A stretch of 64,000 bases of DNA, from assembly GCF_000504085.1 (NCBI RefSeq), contig NC_022792.1, positions 62,001 through 126,000 of the forward strand, read 5' to 3'. The notes under the pieces were generated by a model. The model was given only the letters and a program-made list of their open reading frames with translations, did no database searches and had not been told where the DNA came from. Made by a program: the position numbers and the translations under genes. Source of the DNA: Pseudothermotoga elfii DSM 9442 = NBRC 107921. Its GTDB lineage: Bacteria; Thermotogota; Thermotogae; Thermotogales; DSM-5069. This document shows positions 35,823 through 45,328 of the stretch, one piece after another; position 1 is the stretch's first letter; each line of letters starts with the position of its first letter.

Positions 35823-37259
35823 TCACCTGGTTTCATTTAAAACAATGCCTATCTCAAATGTTCTATGCCACGGAAAATATACAGATGCTTTCCATGAGCG
35901 CTTAAAAACTTTATTCAATTTTTCAACATATTCCTGAATTTCTCGTTCGACAAAATTAACGGCCCAGTTTTCATCGGGAAGAAAATAGGAGCAACTATTT
36001 TTCTGGCGAACAAATTCAACCAAGCGTTGCCTAATATCTGACTGATATCCATAGTGTTCCAAAATCAATATAGCTTGATATCTCTTGATCTCATCTTCAT
36101 TTATATTGATTAATTTCTTATGCGAAAGATACAAAAAAATAGTATGCGCACATGTAGATCCTATTGTATTTCCCGCCGTGTTCCACCCATAATAACATGC
36201 TCTGGTCCAGTCAATTTTCATATCTAAGAGATTTTCGACAAAAGCTCTGTCAGAACCATTTGCAAATCTAACATCTGCCAGTCCTAAAACCTTTTGCATA
36301 TCAAAGGTTTGGTTACTAATCGTCGATCTCGTTTTTTCCTGAAAAGGAGCCTCTCTGATTTTTTCATACTCATTAAAATTATTCACATACAGTAATATAT
36401 CAGCCTCTGAATCGCTCAAAACCCCTCCCGAACCACTTATATGACTTTGAACAGACGCCTCTAAGGGTGAACTTTCATAAGGAGGAATGAGATTTTTACA
36501 ATCTGGGAATGTGTATTTGACAGTAAAACGAGGTCTAATATCAAAGTGATCACACAGAGCTCTTGAGAGAAGAACAAGGGAAATTTCATCAGTTCCATTT
36601 CTAATTGAGACCTTTTTTGATAAACCGGATCTTTCAACAAAATCATTCAATTCCTTTGCCTCTTTAGCAACCAAACTACCTTCTGAATTATCATCCATCA
36701 TGAGGCTTAAATAATCTATAACCCCATTCTTGACAAGATTTATAATCTCTTTACTTACCGATAAATTTCTCTTTCTTCTCCACAGAAAATCCTCAATTAC
36801 CCACCCTGGTATATCTGAAAAATTTCTTTTATCTCCATTGGAGAGAGAAAGTGAATATCTGTACAATTTTTCGCCATAATACATCCAGTAATCAGGTTCT
36901 TCCTCATCAGAATTGTATGTTGGTATGCGTGTAATAGATCTGGAGGCATATATTTTCGTTCCTATTTTCTTGAGCTTTTCAAGAATCTCAAGTTTTCCAA
37001 GCAAAGTTTCTATCTGCAACCTATCTATTCTTGAAGGAACAAGCCCACCGTGTAGCAACATATCCAGTGACAATATTAATAGATCGCCTTCTCTGGCATT
37101 CGCCAAAAGCCAATGAGATATATATTCCGTATCTGCCGGTATTTTTTTACACCCTAAATCCTCTGGACAAAGAACGTCAAAATTGAAAGCCTTAGAAAGC
37201 AGCATAAAGTAATCCTTGGTGCAAAACCTGTTATCAACAGGAAGAAAAATTATGCGCAT
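35823..37259 (-). CDS. DUF4127 family protein
   Basis: 478-aa cytoplasmic protein recognised as DUF4127 from RIIFLPVDNRFCTKDYF at the N terminus, LDMLLHGGLVPSRID (about 75), NDGTDE-like IRNGTDEISLVLLSR and AYYGWNTAGNTIGSTCAHTIF-like YYGWNTAGNTIGSTCAH (about 365). Function unknown; members occur in carbohydrate loci. ATG 37259 follows GGGGAGTG, while the longer frame begins inside that site. It sits between the secreted hydrolase and the ROK kinase. Confidence 0.8.
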   Translation of the reverse strand: MRIIFLPVDNRFCTKDYFMLLSKAFNFDVLCPEDLGCKKIPADTEYISHWLLANAREGDLLILSLDMLLHGGLVPSRIDRLQIETLLGKLEILEKLKKIGTKIYASRSITRIPTYNSDEEEPDYWMYYGEKLYRYSLSLSNGDKRNFSDIPGWVIEDFLWRRKRNLSVSKEIINLVKNGVIDYLSLMMDDNSEGSLVAKEAKELNDFVERSGLSKKVSIRNGTDEISLVLLSRALCDHFDIRPRFTVKYTFPDCKNLIPPYESSPLEASVQSHISGSGGVLSDSEADILLYVNNFNEYEKIREAPFQEKTRSTISNQTFDMQKVLGLADVRFANGSDRAFVENLLDMKIDWTRACYYGWNTAGNTIGSTCAHTIFLYLSHKKLININEDEIKRYQAILILEHYGYQSDIRQRLVEFVRQKNSCSYFLPDENWAVNFVEREIQEYVEKLNKVFKRSWKASVYFPWHRTFEIGIVLNETR

Positions 37260-37264
37260 ATTTT

Positions 37265-40144
37265 TCACTCCCCAAATATCAGCGTTCCAAATCTTTCAAT
37301 TGTATGATAAGAACCATACGTTACACTCCAGCAACTGTACTGCGGTTTCCCCGCTCTCCATCTGTTTCTGGTAAAATTAGCTTTCAAAATCCCACCTTCA
37401 ACCGGTTTCAATCCAATCGTTCGCAAATTTATTCTTATTTCTGCACACCATAAATTGTCACTCAACGTCGTTATCGCTTCTATATCCCCGTTCCATTTGC
37501 TGTCAAGCCCTTTTTCGTCATAGATAGTTCCGTCTATGCCAATGACAAAATGATAATATTCTCTGTCTCTCTCGTTTTTCAGAATAAAAACCTCAACAGA
37601 ATCACCTAAGTATGTTCTCGTATCTCGAGGGCCTGAAACTTTCTTCACATCATTCATATACGGTTCTTCACATAGAAACTGAACATATAGATTTGCATCA
37701 TCATACATGACTTTGACAGACGTATATGGTTGGAAAATCTCGCCAGTATCGTAAACAAAAAATCGAGAAAGTTCATCTATATCTTTCCATTCATCGAAAA
37801 TTCCATCCACCTTTGCATGCCCAAAAGGTACAATAACTTTCGGCAGTGGTTTGATATTGTCGACAACTATCATATCTACAGGTTTCTCAGGAACAAATTT
37901 TTCTACCGGCATAGCTTTATAAACTTTTGGACGAAGAATGTCCATCATCCATGAAATTTCATCTGAGAGTATCAAAGCCGCCTTCGGATTTTTAATATTG
38001 TCGGAAATATAGTAAAAAAATTCGGAAAGCTGAGAGAAAATATTTCCAACATCGTTACCAAATTCTATTTTCTCCCACTTTTCAAGAACAATGTTTACCT
38101 CTGATTCCGAGAGACCCAGATCCTGGCATAAAGCTAAATCTTCATGCAATTTTCTTTCAAAGGCTTTAACAAGACTATTGATTTCTGAATGTGCACATAT
38201 TGCTTCAACACCGAAAATATTTCTTATGTAATCTTCATCGTACCTGTCCAGGTATGATAATGAAAATAACACAATGCCCGAACTCAAATAATTGATAGAG
38301 GTCTTTATTTGTTCAATGAGATCCTCTGTGCTTTTCAAATTGATCATTTGAAGACCCGAGTAAAGATAAACCATATTTTTGAACTTCGTTTGCATCTCGA
38401 GAACTATCTTTAAATCTTCTATACTACCTTTGTAATTCATGGGAATAAGAGCATCAATGTATTTATTCCTAACCCAGGCTTCCCAATTTTGCTTTTTCTC
38501 GTTCCTTGCCCCACTCAAACTTGGGTAAACATCTGCACTTATTAAAAGACGATCATTCAAAGCCTTGGCCCTCTTGTATAACTCCTCTACAAAAGAATTT
38601 ATTTTTTCTTCTCTCCACATATGCCAAATTACCTGATCTTTGCTGTATTTTTCAATCTTATAGGGATCAACACCTGTTTCTTTCATGAAGCTCTTAACAG
38701 CGTGCTCATCATATCCCATTTCATCTCCATCATAGCGTATATAATCTAAATTAATCCCATCTATCTCATATTTTTTCGCAATTTCCAAAATGCCATCAAT
38801 TAAATATTCCCTTGTTTGGGGATTAGAGTGAGAAAACCAGGCAGTACCATTCTTGGTGAATATATTCCCATACTTATCCTTCTCAATCCAATCCGGAAAA
38901 TTCTTTATGAAATAATTTTCTTCTCCTCCCGAGCTTGCAGCGAAAACCCAGCACCATGCATGAACTTCAATATTGAGTTTTTTTGCTTCATCAACTATCA
39001 CTTGCAACGGATCTTCTGACCACCTCTGAAAATCATCATCTTGAGGAAAATAAGAGAGCTTCGAAGCCATAGTTTTACCTTTATAAATTACCTCAGGTAT
39101 AATCATATTGAATCCAATACTGTGTAGTTTACGAATTGTTTCCCTTAATCTTTCAGGAGAACCTGTTTTCTTTATCGATTGATTGTCGAGCCAGATACCT
39201 CTTGTTTGAATGCTGTATTTTTTCAACAAACCTATTTGGAGAAGATCCAGCTCTTTTTTCAATTCTTTAATAGAATTAATGTCTGAAGCCGCATAAAGCT
39301 TCGCTTTAAAATTTTTTACTTTTTCTTCCAATTCCCTTGCACGTTCAGGAAATGCCTCGTATTGTTCGCTTATTGCTTGTTCAAAATCAAATATCTTTGA
39401 AGACAGTTTTTTTCGTTCATATTCCATAAAATCAACTTCAGCAGGCGGCATTTGTGCAAGAAACTTTACGGCATTAACCAGAATAATTTTTATTTCATCA
39501 CTTACAGAAGTATGAAGATATATATTCTCACCAAAAAAGATCCCAAATTGCGTTAAAACAGCCGCCGACGGAAATTTTTCGTCCACAATTGTCTTATCTT
39601 CTTTCACCCATAAAGCAAGAGGCGTCGAGTTTTCGGTAGTTTCTACCAAGAACGCGAATCCCCTGGGTAAATTAATGATATTTGATACGTTGAAAACCTT
39701 TTCACCGTCGTCAGTTGGCTGTAGAAAATAATATTTTCCACTGCCCCATGATTTGAATTTTATGCTCAGGAAATCTCCATACGCATAATTCATCCTCAAT
39801 TTTCCGTCTGGAAATCTGAGGCTACTCTCATAAGCAGCAAGCAACTTCCCACCATTCAGAATAAAATTCTCTACAACCGACACCTCTGAATCTGTTAGTG
39901 CAGCATTCGAAGGATCTATAAGAACCTTTATGTTTTCCGGTATGTATCCATCTAAACTGTTGATAATATCATAGTTTATTTTTCCAAACTCTAATGCTTC
40001 TATCAGCCCATCAATTATAGTTTTGTAGGTGGAAGAACCATAATATTTTTCTGAGGTTGGAGAATAAAAGATTCCCACATTCGTTGCTAAAACTACCTGT
40101 TCCGTTACTAATAAAACAAGTAAAAACACTAAAATTCTTTTCAC
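37265..40144 (-). CDS. Secreted GHL10-type glycoside hydrolase with CBM9-like domain
   Basis: 959-aa exported protein. Signal peptide (first 22 aa). Residues 24-235 form a GATase-like alpha/beta domain (VGIFYSPTSEKY, LIDPSNAALTDSEV). A coiled coil (240-310) precedes a GHL10/DUF187 TIM-barrel domain (about 318-640: TRGIWLDNQSI, NMIIPEVIYKG, VHAWCWVFAASSGG, DGINLDYIRYDGDE, SADVYPSLSG). After a helical linker the C-terminal 185 aa resemble a CBM9 carbohydrate-binding domain (KVDGIFDEWKDI, DANLYVQFLCEEP, DSVEVFI). GTG 40144 is spaced 7 bp from AGGAGG. The glycan target is unknown; bacterial GHL10 proteins may act on peptidoglycan-like or amino-sugar polymers. Confidence 0.78.
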   Translation of the reverse strand: MKRILVFLLVLLVTEQVVLATNVGIFYSPTSEKYYGSSTYKTIIDGLIEALEFGKINYDIINSLDGYIPENIKVLIDPSNAALTDSEVSVVENFILNGGKLLAAYESSLRFPDGKLRMNYAYGDFLSIKFKSWGSGKYYFLQPTDDGEKVFNVSNIINLPRGFAFLVETTENSTPLALWVKEDKTIVDEKFPSAAVLTQFGIFFGENIYLHTSVSDEIKIILVNAVKFLAQMPPAEVDFMEYERKKLSSKIFDFEQAISEQYEAFPERARELEEKVKNFKAKLYAASDINSIKELKKELDLLQIGLLKKYSIQTRGIWLDNQSIKKTGSPERLRETIRKLHSIGFNMIIPEVIYKGKTMASKLSYFPQDDDFQRWSEDPLQVIVDEAKKLNIEVHAWCWVFAASSGGEENYFIKNFPDWIEKDKYGNIFTKNGTAWFSHSNPQTREYLIDGILEIAKKYEIDGINLDYIRYDGDEMGYDEHAVKSFMKETGVDPYKIEKYSKDQVIWHMWREEKINSFVEELYKRAKALNDRLLISADVYPSLSGARNEKKQNWEAWVRNKYIDALIPMNYKGSIEDLKIVLEMQTKFKNMVYLYSGLQMINLKSTEDLIEQIKTSINYLSSGIVLFSLSYLDRYDEDYIRNIFGVEAICAHSEINSLVKAFERKLHEDLALCQDLGLSESEVNIVLEKWEKIEFGNDVGNIFSQLSEFFYYISDNIKNPKAALILSDEISWMMDILRPKVYKAMPVEKFVPEKPVDMIVVDNIKPLPKVIVPFGHAKVDGIFDEWKDIDELSRFFVYDTGEIFQPYTSVKVMYDDANLYVQFLCEEPYMNDVKKVSGPRDTRTYLGDSVEVFILKNERDREYYHFVIGIDGTIYDEKGLDSKWNGDIEAITTLSDNLWCAEIRINLRTIGLKPVEGGILKANFTRNRWRAGKPQYSCWSVTYGSYHTIERFGTLIFGE

Positions 40145-40155
40145 GGTCATTCCTC

Positions 40156-40980
40156 CTATTGAATAACTGCTCCTTTATAACCCTCGATAAAAAATCGCTG
40201 AGTGAAATAGAAGAAAATCAGTATGGGAACCATTGCCAGAACCATTGCCGCTGATGCAGTTCTAAAGTTAGGTTCAAAAGTGCTGCTCAGTTGAGCAAGC
40301 CCAACTTGAATGGGATATTTATCAGGAGATCTCAATACGACGAGTGGCCATAGTAAAGAATTCCAATATGATGTGAAAGCAAATATAGCAAGTGCTGATG
40401 TACCTGGTCTGACAAGCGGAAATGTTATTTTCCAGAAGACTTGAAATTCGTTGCAACCGTCTATCCTTGCAGCATCTTCTATTTCTTTTGGTACAGAAAA
40501 ATATTGTTGTCTCATTAGAAATATACCAAATATAGAAACGGCACCCGGTAATACTACTCCAAAATATGAATCGTATAACCCCATTTTTATAATCGTTATA
40601 AAGTTGACAATTAAGGCGCCCTGCATTGGTATTAACATGGGTAAAAGTATCAATTTAAAAATCAGATCTTTTCCTTTCCATTCCAGTCTTGCAAGTGGAT
40701 ATGCCGCCAATGATGCCAGTACAACTTGAAAAACAACACCTATAGCTGTTATTATTAGAGTATTTAAAAAATATCTGATCATGGGTATTCTCTCAAATAC
40801 AGCTTTATAATTTTCAAAAGTTGGTTTCTTCGGAATCCACTCAGGGGGCCATGTAAATATATTTTCAGCACCCTTAAATGACGTGGATAGAACCCATAAA
40901 AATGGAAAAGTAAAAAATAACGCAACTACTATTAAAATAAGGTATGTAAAAATACATCTCAATATTTTTCTTCCCCTCAT
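40156..40980 (-). CDS. Sugar ABC permease (MalG-like)
   Basis: 274-aa permease, six transmembrane segments, EAA loop EIEDAARIDGCNEFQVFWKITFPLVRPG (about 175-200). Starts at ATG 40980, ATGA overlap with its partner. Ends 11 bp before the hydrolase start. Confidence 0.9.
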   Translation of the reverse strand: MRGRKILRCIFTYLILIVVALFFTFPFLWVLSTSFKGAENIFTWPPEWIPKKPTFENYKAVFERIPMIRYFLNTLIITAIGVVFQVVLASLAAYPLARLEWKGKDLIFKLILLPMLIPMQGALIVNFITIIKMGLYDSYFGVVLPGAVSIFGIFLMRQQYFSVPKEIEDAARIDGCNEFQVFWKITFPLVRPGTSALAIFAFTSYWNSLLWPLVVLRSPDKYPIQVGLAQLSSTFEPNFRTASAAMVLAMVPILIFFYFTQRFFIEGYKGAVIQ

Positions 40981-41855
40981 CCTTTCTCACCTCCGATGCC
41001 GAAAAACTTGAAATTGATTACTGTAAAAACAAGCAAAATCAAGGAAAAGACAACAGAAGCAGCAGCAGATATACCAAATCTATATCTATTAAAGGCATAA
41101 TCATATATCAAATACATCATAGTTGTCGTTTCCGAACCACCCTGAGTTAACAAGTAAATTTCTTCAAAAACTTTTAAAGCTGCTAAGCTTGATATAATGA
41201 AGCAAAAAAGCATTGTTGGTCTTAAAAGAGGAATCGTTATTCTGAAAAATGTTTGTCTCCGGTTTGCCCCATCAATTCTTGCAGCTTCATATATTTCAGA
41301 AGGAATATTCTGAAGTCCAGCAAGGTAAATCACCATATAATATCCAAGTCCCCTCCAGAAAGTAACAAACATGGCACTGTAAATCGCAAATCTTGCATCA
41401 GTGAGCCAGAGAATGGGTTCTTTTATTAAACCTGCATTCATCAAGAAATTGTTCAGTATACCGTCAACATTGAAAATCCATTTCCATGCCATGCTGACAA
41501 TTACAGCACCAGTTATCACAGGAACATAGAACAACGTTCTAAAGATCTTTATTCCTGGTATCCTTTGGTTGACGGCAACAGCCAGAAGAATTGAAAAAAA
41601 CTGTATAAAAGGTACAACCAACAAATATTTGAAGATATTCCCAAGCGCCATGTAAAAATACCTGTCCTGAAAAAGTGAAATGTAATTTTTTAAACCAACC
41701 CACTTGCCGGTCTGTAAGAGCATGTTGTATTCGGTGAAAGAAAGAAATACCCCTCTAAAAATAGGATAATAAGTAAAGATCGCAAGTAAAGTTAGTGGAG
41801 CAATTAGAAAAGCAAACACTATTAAATAAACCTGCTTCTTGCGGCTCAAAGCCAC
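40977..41855 (-). CDS. Sugar ABC permease (MalF-like)
   Basis: 292-aa permease, six transmembrane segments, EAA loop EIYEAARIDGANRRQTFFRITIPLLRPT (about 187-212). GTG start behind GAGGGTGAT. Its substrate is set by the SBP encoded upstream. Confidence 0.9.
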   Translation of the reverse strand: MALSRKKQVYLIVFAFLIAPLTLLAIFTYYPIFRGVFLSFTEYNMLLQTGKWVGLKNYISLFQDRYFYMALGNIFKYLLVVPFIQFFSILLAVAVNQRIPGIKIFRTLFYVPVITGAVIVSMAWKWIFNVDGILNNFLMNAGLIKEPILWLTDARFAIYSAMFVTFWRGLGYYMVIYLAGLQNIPSEIYEAARIDGANRRQTFFRITIPLLRPTMLFCFIISSLAALKVFEEIYLLTQGGSETTTMMYLIYDYAFNRYRFGISAAASVVFSLILLVFTVINFKFFGIGGEKG

Positions 41856-41883
41856 CGACTATCACCCTCTCGAAAATAAAAAT

Positions 41884-41906
41884 GTGGGAAGGATAATCCT
41901 TCCCAC
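41884..41906 (-). terminator. Stem-loop between binding protein and permease genes
   Basis: GTGGGAAGGAT and ATCCTTCCCAC, a perfect 11-bp inverted repeat with one central base, 7 bp after the SBP stop. On the minus strand AAAGCG-type sequence without a U-run surrounds it, so attenuation or mRNA stabilisation is more likely than termination. Confidence 0.65.
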
Positions 41907-41912
41907 GCAAAA

Positions 41913-43160
41913 CTACTTAGATAATATTTTGTTAACCTCTTGTTCTGCCAAATCCAAAGCCTCCTGGGCGGACAGCTCTCCTTTGATTGCTTTCATCCAG
42001 TAATCCTGTATCACTTTTCTCACATCTGCATATTTTTCGCTCGGTATTCCATGAACAGCCACTGAATTTAGATCAACTGCATTTTGCATGGATTTGCTTG
42101 CCATCAACATTGCCTTAGCACTTAAATCTCCAGACTTTGCTCGATTAAGAAACTCTTCGCTCGTCTCAAGCCCCTGCTTAGTAGATGGAATCACTGTTGC
42201 ATATTTACTGAACTCGATTTGCCATCTTGCAGAAGTCACAAACAAGGCAAATTTTGCAGCCTCTTTTGGACACTTCGAGGTAATAGGAATTGCTAAATTC
42301 ATCAGCGATACTTTTATCATACCTCCTTTTCCCAATGGGTGGCTTGATACATCAGTAACTTTGTATATATCAGGGCTATTCACCTCTATATGTTTAAGCA
42401 TGGTCAATCCTGCTGGATACATAGCCAGCCTTCCAGATTGATAAAATTCTCGAGCTTCTCCGTAACCACCAAGGGTTCTTGGCATTAAATTCTCGCGATA
42501 AGCCTTCTGAAACCACTCGAGCTTTTTGACGGCTTCTTGTGTATTGAAAGCAGCCTTTTTTCCATCATCAGTTACTATTGGAATTCCTTCAAGCAGGAGC
42601 TCATCAAGCGCTATTATGTTTGGTTCGAAACCATAGGCATCGAGTTTTGCTCTAATTACCCTTGAATACTCAAAAACTTCATCCCAGGTTTTCGGAGGGT
42701 TATCTGGATCAAGACCGGCTCTTTCAAACATATCTCTGTTGTACATCAATATTGGAATAGAAGCATACCATGGAAAGGCATAAGAATTTCCATTCAAAAC
42801 AGTTGCTTTCCAGAGCTTTTCCCAATAAAGTTCTTTGTCTTCGTGATTAATAAGATCATCAAGAGGTCTCAGTGCTCCCTGAGCTGCAAAGTCAATAGCC
42901 CAGGTTGTGTTCAAATTAACCACGTCAGGGGCCTGACGTGCTGCTATGGCGGCTGTAAGTTTTTGAACGGCTGAACCATAGGGAACATCAAGCCATTTGA
43001 TTTTTATTTCCGGATTTTGTGATTCAAATTCTTCTATAATTGCTTTGATGTAATCGTCAAAAGTGGGACTCAAGGAAAGCGTCCAAAATTCTACAGTCAC
43101 CGTCTTAGCCAAGAGAACCGCTACCAGTAAGACCATCAAAAATACCAGAAACCTTTTCAT
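41913..43160 (-). CDS. Sugar ABC transporter substrate-binding protein
   Basis: 415-aa family 1 solute-binding protein. Signal peptide MKRFLVFLMVLLVAVLLAKT. SIPILMYNRDMFERAGLDPDNPPKTWDEV is the usual hinge-region segment. ATG behind GGGGAGG. The ligand is unknown; NanE and the ROK kinase point to an amino sugar or an oligosaccharide of one. Confidence 0.9.
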   Translation of the reverse strand: MKRFLVFLMVLLVAVLLAKTVTVEFWTLSLSPTFDDYIKAIIEEFESQNPEIKIKWLDVPYGSAVQKLTAAIAARQAPDVVNLNTTWAIDFAAQGALRPLDDLINHEDKELYWEKLWKATVLNGNSYAFPWYASIPILMYNRDMFERAGLDPDNPPKTWDEVFEYSRVIRAKLDAYGFEPNIIALDELLLEGIPIVTDDGKKAAFNTQEAVKKLEWFQKAYRENLMPRTLGGYGEAREFYQSGRLAMYPAGLTMLKHIEVNSPDIYKVTDVSSHPLGKGGMIKVSLMNLAIPITSKCPKEAAKFALFVTSARWQIEFSKYATVIPSTKQGLETSEEFLNRAKSGDLSAKAMLMASKSMQNAVDLNSVAVHGIPSEKYADVRKVIQDYWMKAIKGELSAQEALDLAEQEVNKILSK

Positions 43161-43180
43161 AAAAACACCTCCCCAAATTT

Positions 43181-44428
43181 TTAACTCCCCCGAACTTTTG
43201 CTGGTTCGTAAAAACTTTTGCTGACTCTCCCTGCAAATTTGCCGATCGCTTCTCCCATATCAATGCACGATGGCATAATCCTTGCGGCAGATTGTCCGGG
43301 AAAGTCTGATGAAAAATTTCTTCCAATTACTGCGAGATTCTCAAAATCCTTGGAAATAAGTGACCTGATTGGAATTTCATAATAATCCTCATATTTTGGA
43401 ATAGCTGTTCTTTCTTCTTCGGTCACAGTATAATTTTTTCTGTGAATATCAATTCCATAACATGCCTTGACGGCTGCATCTTTAAACTTCATTTTGAGTT
43501 GTACATCTTTGCCGGAAAAAATGTACAAACCAACTACTCTCCTGCTCTCTCTGACTCCAGGAATAGTCGCGATTTTTTCAATGTAAGAATTCTCGAATCC
43601 AGGCACGAATTTTTTTGCGAAGCGATAAACATCGTTAACTTGTTTATGAAGGTTTTTAATAGCCGAAGATAATTGAAAATCGTCTGTTGTTTTAATTGAG
43701 ATATGAGTTGTATTTACAGAAACTCTTCCCGTGCCTGGAAGCTGTGTGAAGAAAAAGAAATCATTTGGGAGATCCATACCTTCTTTTCTTGCATGTTTAA
43801 TTTCTTTAAAATACCCAGCAACGGAGAGAACCTTTGAATCTGCTGAAACCCATTTATAAAAGTTATCAGGGTCTTTCCTTATATTGTTTCTAATCTTTTC
43901 AAAATCGACATTTCCTAAAACAAACATCAAAGTTACCGCTTGATTTTCGCCAAATTCATCACCGGATTGGAATTCACAACCGGCTAAATAAGATAAAGTT
44001 CCATCGCCTGTAGCATCGACAAAGAGATTTGCCTCTATGGTATAACAATTTCCAAGACTTGTTTTAACAACAACCTTTTTGATAAATTTGCCTTCCTTTA
44101 AAACATCAATGGGAATTGCTCTGAAAAGGAGAGTTACACCTTCAAGTTTTTCTAACAGGACTATTTTCAGCATCTCTGAATCAAAGCAGTTTTCAAACAA
44201 AGCTCCTTTACTTTCCAGATCTGCCATAATTTCCTGGAAAAAATCCCCGACAAGTACTTTTCCATCGATCCAGAATCTCATAAATGGATTTACCAAACCT
44301 AAAGTTGCATTTCCACCAATGATGGAATTTTGCTCTATTAAGATAACTTTTTTCCCAGCTCTTTTAGCATTAACTGCAGCGCTTACACCTGCTAAACCCC
44401 CACCAAAAACAGCAACATCCCAATTCAT
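43181..44428 (-). CDS. FAD-dependent oxidoreductase
   Basis: 415-aa flavoprotein. The dinucleotide motif VFGGGLAGVSAAVNAKRAGKKVILIEQ opens the protein, then GGNATLGLVNPF and VDATGDGTLSYLAGCEF (about 188). The whole fits the FAD_oxidored family, commonly found in sugar and glycosaminoglycan loci but with unknown substrates. Here it lies between nanE and the SBP gene. ATG behind AAGGGGGAG. Confidence 0.82.
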   Translation of the reverse strand: MNWDVAVFGGGLAGVSAAVNAKRAGKKVILIEQNSIIGGNATLGLVNPFMRFWIDGKVLVGDFFQEIMADLESKGALFENCFDSEMLKIVLLEKLEGVTLLFRAIPIDVLKEGKFIKKVVVKTSLGNCYTIEANLFVDATGDGTLSYLAGCEFQSGDEFGENQAVTLMFVLGNVDFEKIRNNIRKDPDNFYKWVSADSKVLSVAGYFKEIKHARKEGMDLPNDFFFFTQLPGTGRVSVNTTHISIKTTDDFQLSSAIKNLHKQVNDVYRFAKKFVPGFENSYIEKIATIPGVRESRRVVGLYIFSGKDVQLKMKFKDAAVKACYGIDIHRKNYTVTEEERTAIPKYEDYYEIPIRSLISKDFENLAVIGRNFSSDFPGQSAARIMPSCIDMGEAIGKFAGRVSKSFYEPAKVRGS

Positions 44429-44440
44429 ATTTTCTCCCCC

Positions 44441-45109
44441 TTAATTAAATTTCTTATAGAAAAGATCGACGAATTTTTTTATAGTTATCCAGGGCCTCGT
44501 TATTGCGGTACCTATAACAACTGCATAAGCTCCATTTTGAAAGGCATTCTGAACTTCTTCCAAAGTTGTATAGCCGCCCTCTGCAATAATGGGAATACTC
44601 ATTTTCCGTGAAAGCCCTCTTACAAGTTCAATGTTTGGCAGACTACATCCGAGAGTATATGGTGTGTAACCGCACAGAGTCGTGGCAATGAAATCTGGTC
44701 TCAGGGCAGAAACCAACTCAGCATCAGCTTCATCAGCGATATCAGCTATAATGCCAACATCAGGAAAACTGGAACGTATCTCTTCAAATAATGTTTTTAA
44801 TTGCACAGGTCTTTCACTTCTTGTGCAATCGATAGCCACAAAATCAGCCCCAGCTTTTATTACATCTCTTGCGTGTTCAAATGTCGGTGTTATAAAAGCC
44901 TGGTAATTTCTATCTTTTACAAGTCCTATGACAGGAATACTTACAGAATCTTTGACAGCTCTTACATGATCTGCGTTATTAGTTCTGACTGCCACTGCAC
45001 CTGCATAATCAGCAGACCTGGCCATGTTTACAATAAATGAAACGTCCTGCACAGGGTCCCCGGGTTCTAACTGGCAGCTTATTATTATTCCTCGTGGTAG
45101 TTTCCTCAT
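44441..45109 (-). CDS. nanE: N-acetylmannosamine-6-phosphate 2-epimerase
   Basis: 222-aa TIM-barrel NanE, converting ManNAc-6-phosphate to GlcNAc-6-phosphate. GIIISCQLEPGDPVQD (about 6), VRTNNADHVRAVK, VAIDCTRSERPV, and IIAEGGYTTLEEVQNAFQNGAYAVVIGTAITRP (about 170-205) match the family throughout. First gene of the operon, behind a strong promoter. No NagA, NagB or NanA gene lies in the window, so downstream steps must be encoded elsewhere or the substrate differs. Confidence 0.92.
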   Translation of the reverse strand: MRKLPRGIIISCQLEPGDPVQDVSFIVNMARSADYAGAVAVRTNNADHVRAVKDSVSIPVIGLVKDRNYQAFITPTFEHARDVIKAGADFVAIDCTRSERPVQLKTLFEEIRSSFPDVGIIADIADEADAELVSALRPDFIATTLCGYTPYTLGCSLPNIELVRGLSRKMSIPIIAEGGYTTLEEVQNAFQNGAYAVVIGTAITRPWITIKKFVDLFYKKFN

Positions 45110-45125
45110 AATTTTCCCCCATTAT

Positions 45126-45140
45126 TGGAAATATTTTCCA
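45126..45140. promoter_or_regulatory. Palindromic operator at the nanE promoter
   Basis: TGGAAATATTTTCCA (arms TGGAAA/TTTCCA, 3-bp spacer), starting 7 bp downstream of the nanE -10 box, around the transcript start. This is the classic position for a repressor site; the operon's RpiR protein is the natural candidate. Confidence 0.6.
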
Positions 45141-45146
45141 TTTTTA

Positions 45147-45175
45147 ATTATATAATTGGAGATTATCTCTGTCAA
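45147..45175 (-). promoter_or_regulatory. Promoter of the nanE operon
   Basis: Minus strand TTGACA (45170-45175), 17-bp spacer, TATAAT (45147-45152). Consensus at both hexamers. Confidence 0.85.
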
Positions 45176-45198
45176 TAGTCTAAGTGTGGTTCAAAAGC

Positions 45199-45208
45199 CC
45201 AAATTTGG
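45199..45208. promoter_or_regulatory. Short palindrome upstream of the nanE promoter
   Basis: CCAAATTTGG, 24 bp upstream of the -35 box and followed by AATATTT, which resembles the downstream operator. Could be an auxiliary site; short enough to be chance. Confidence 0.25.
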
Positions 45209-45328
45209 AATATTTACATGATTTGATCACAAGCATATTTAAACTACTTTCTTACAATAGTGAAAAATATCACGAAATGTTTTAGCATAGAATATAACTG
45301 ACAATTTATTTTGAAAAGGGCGAAAGAA

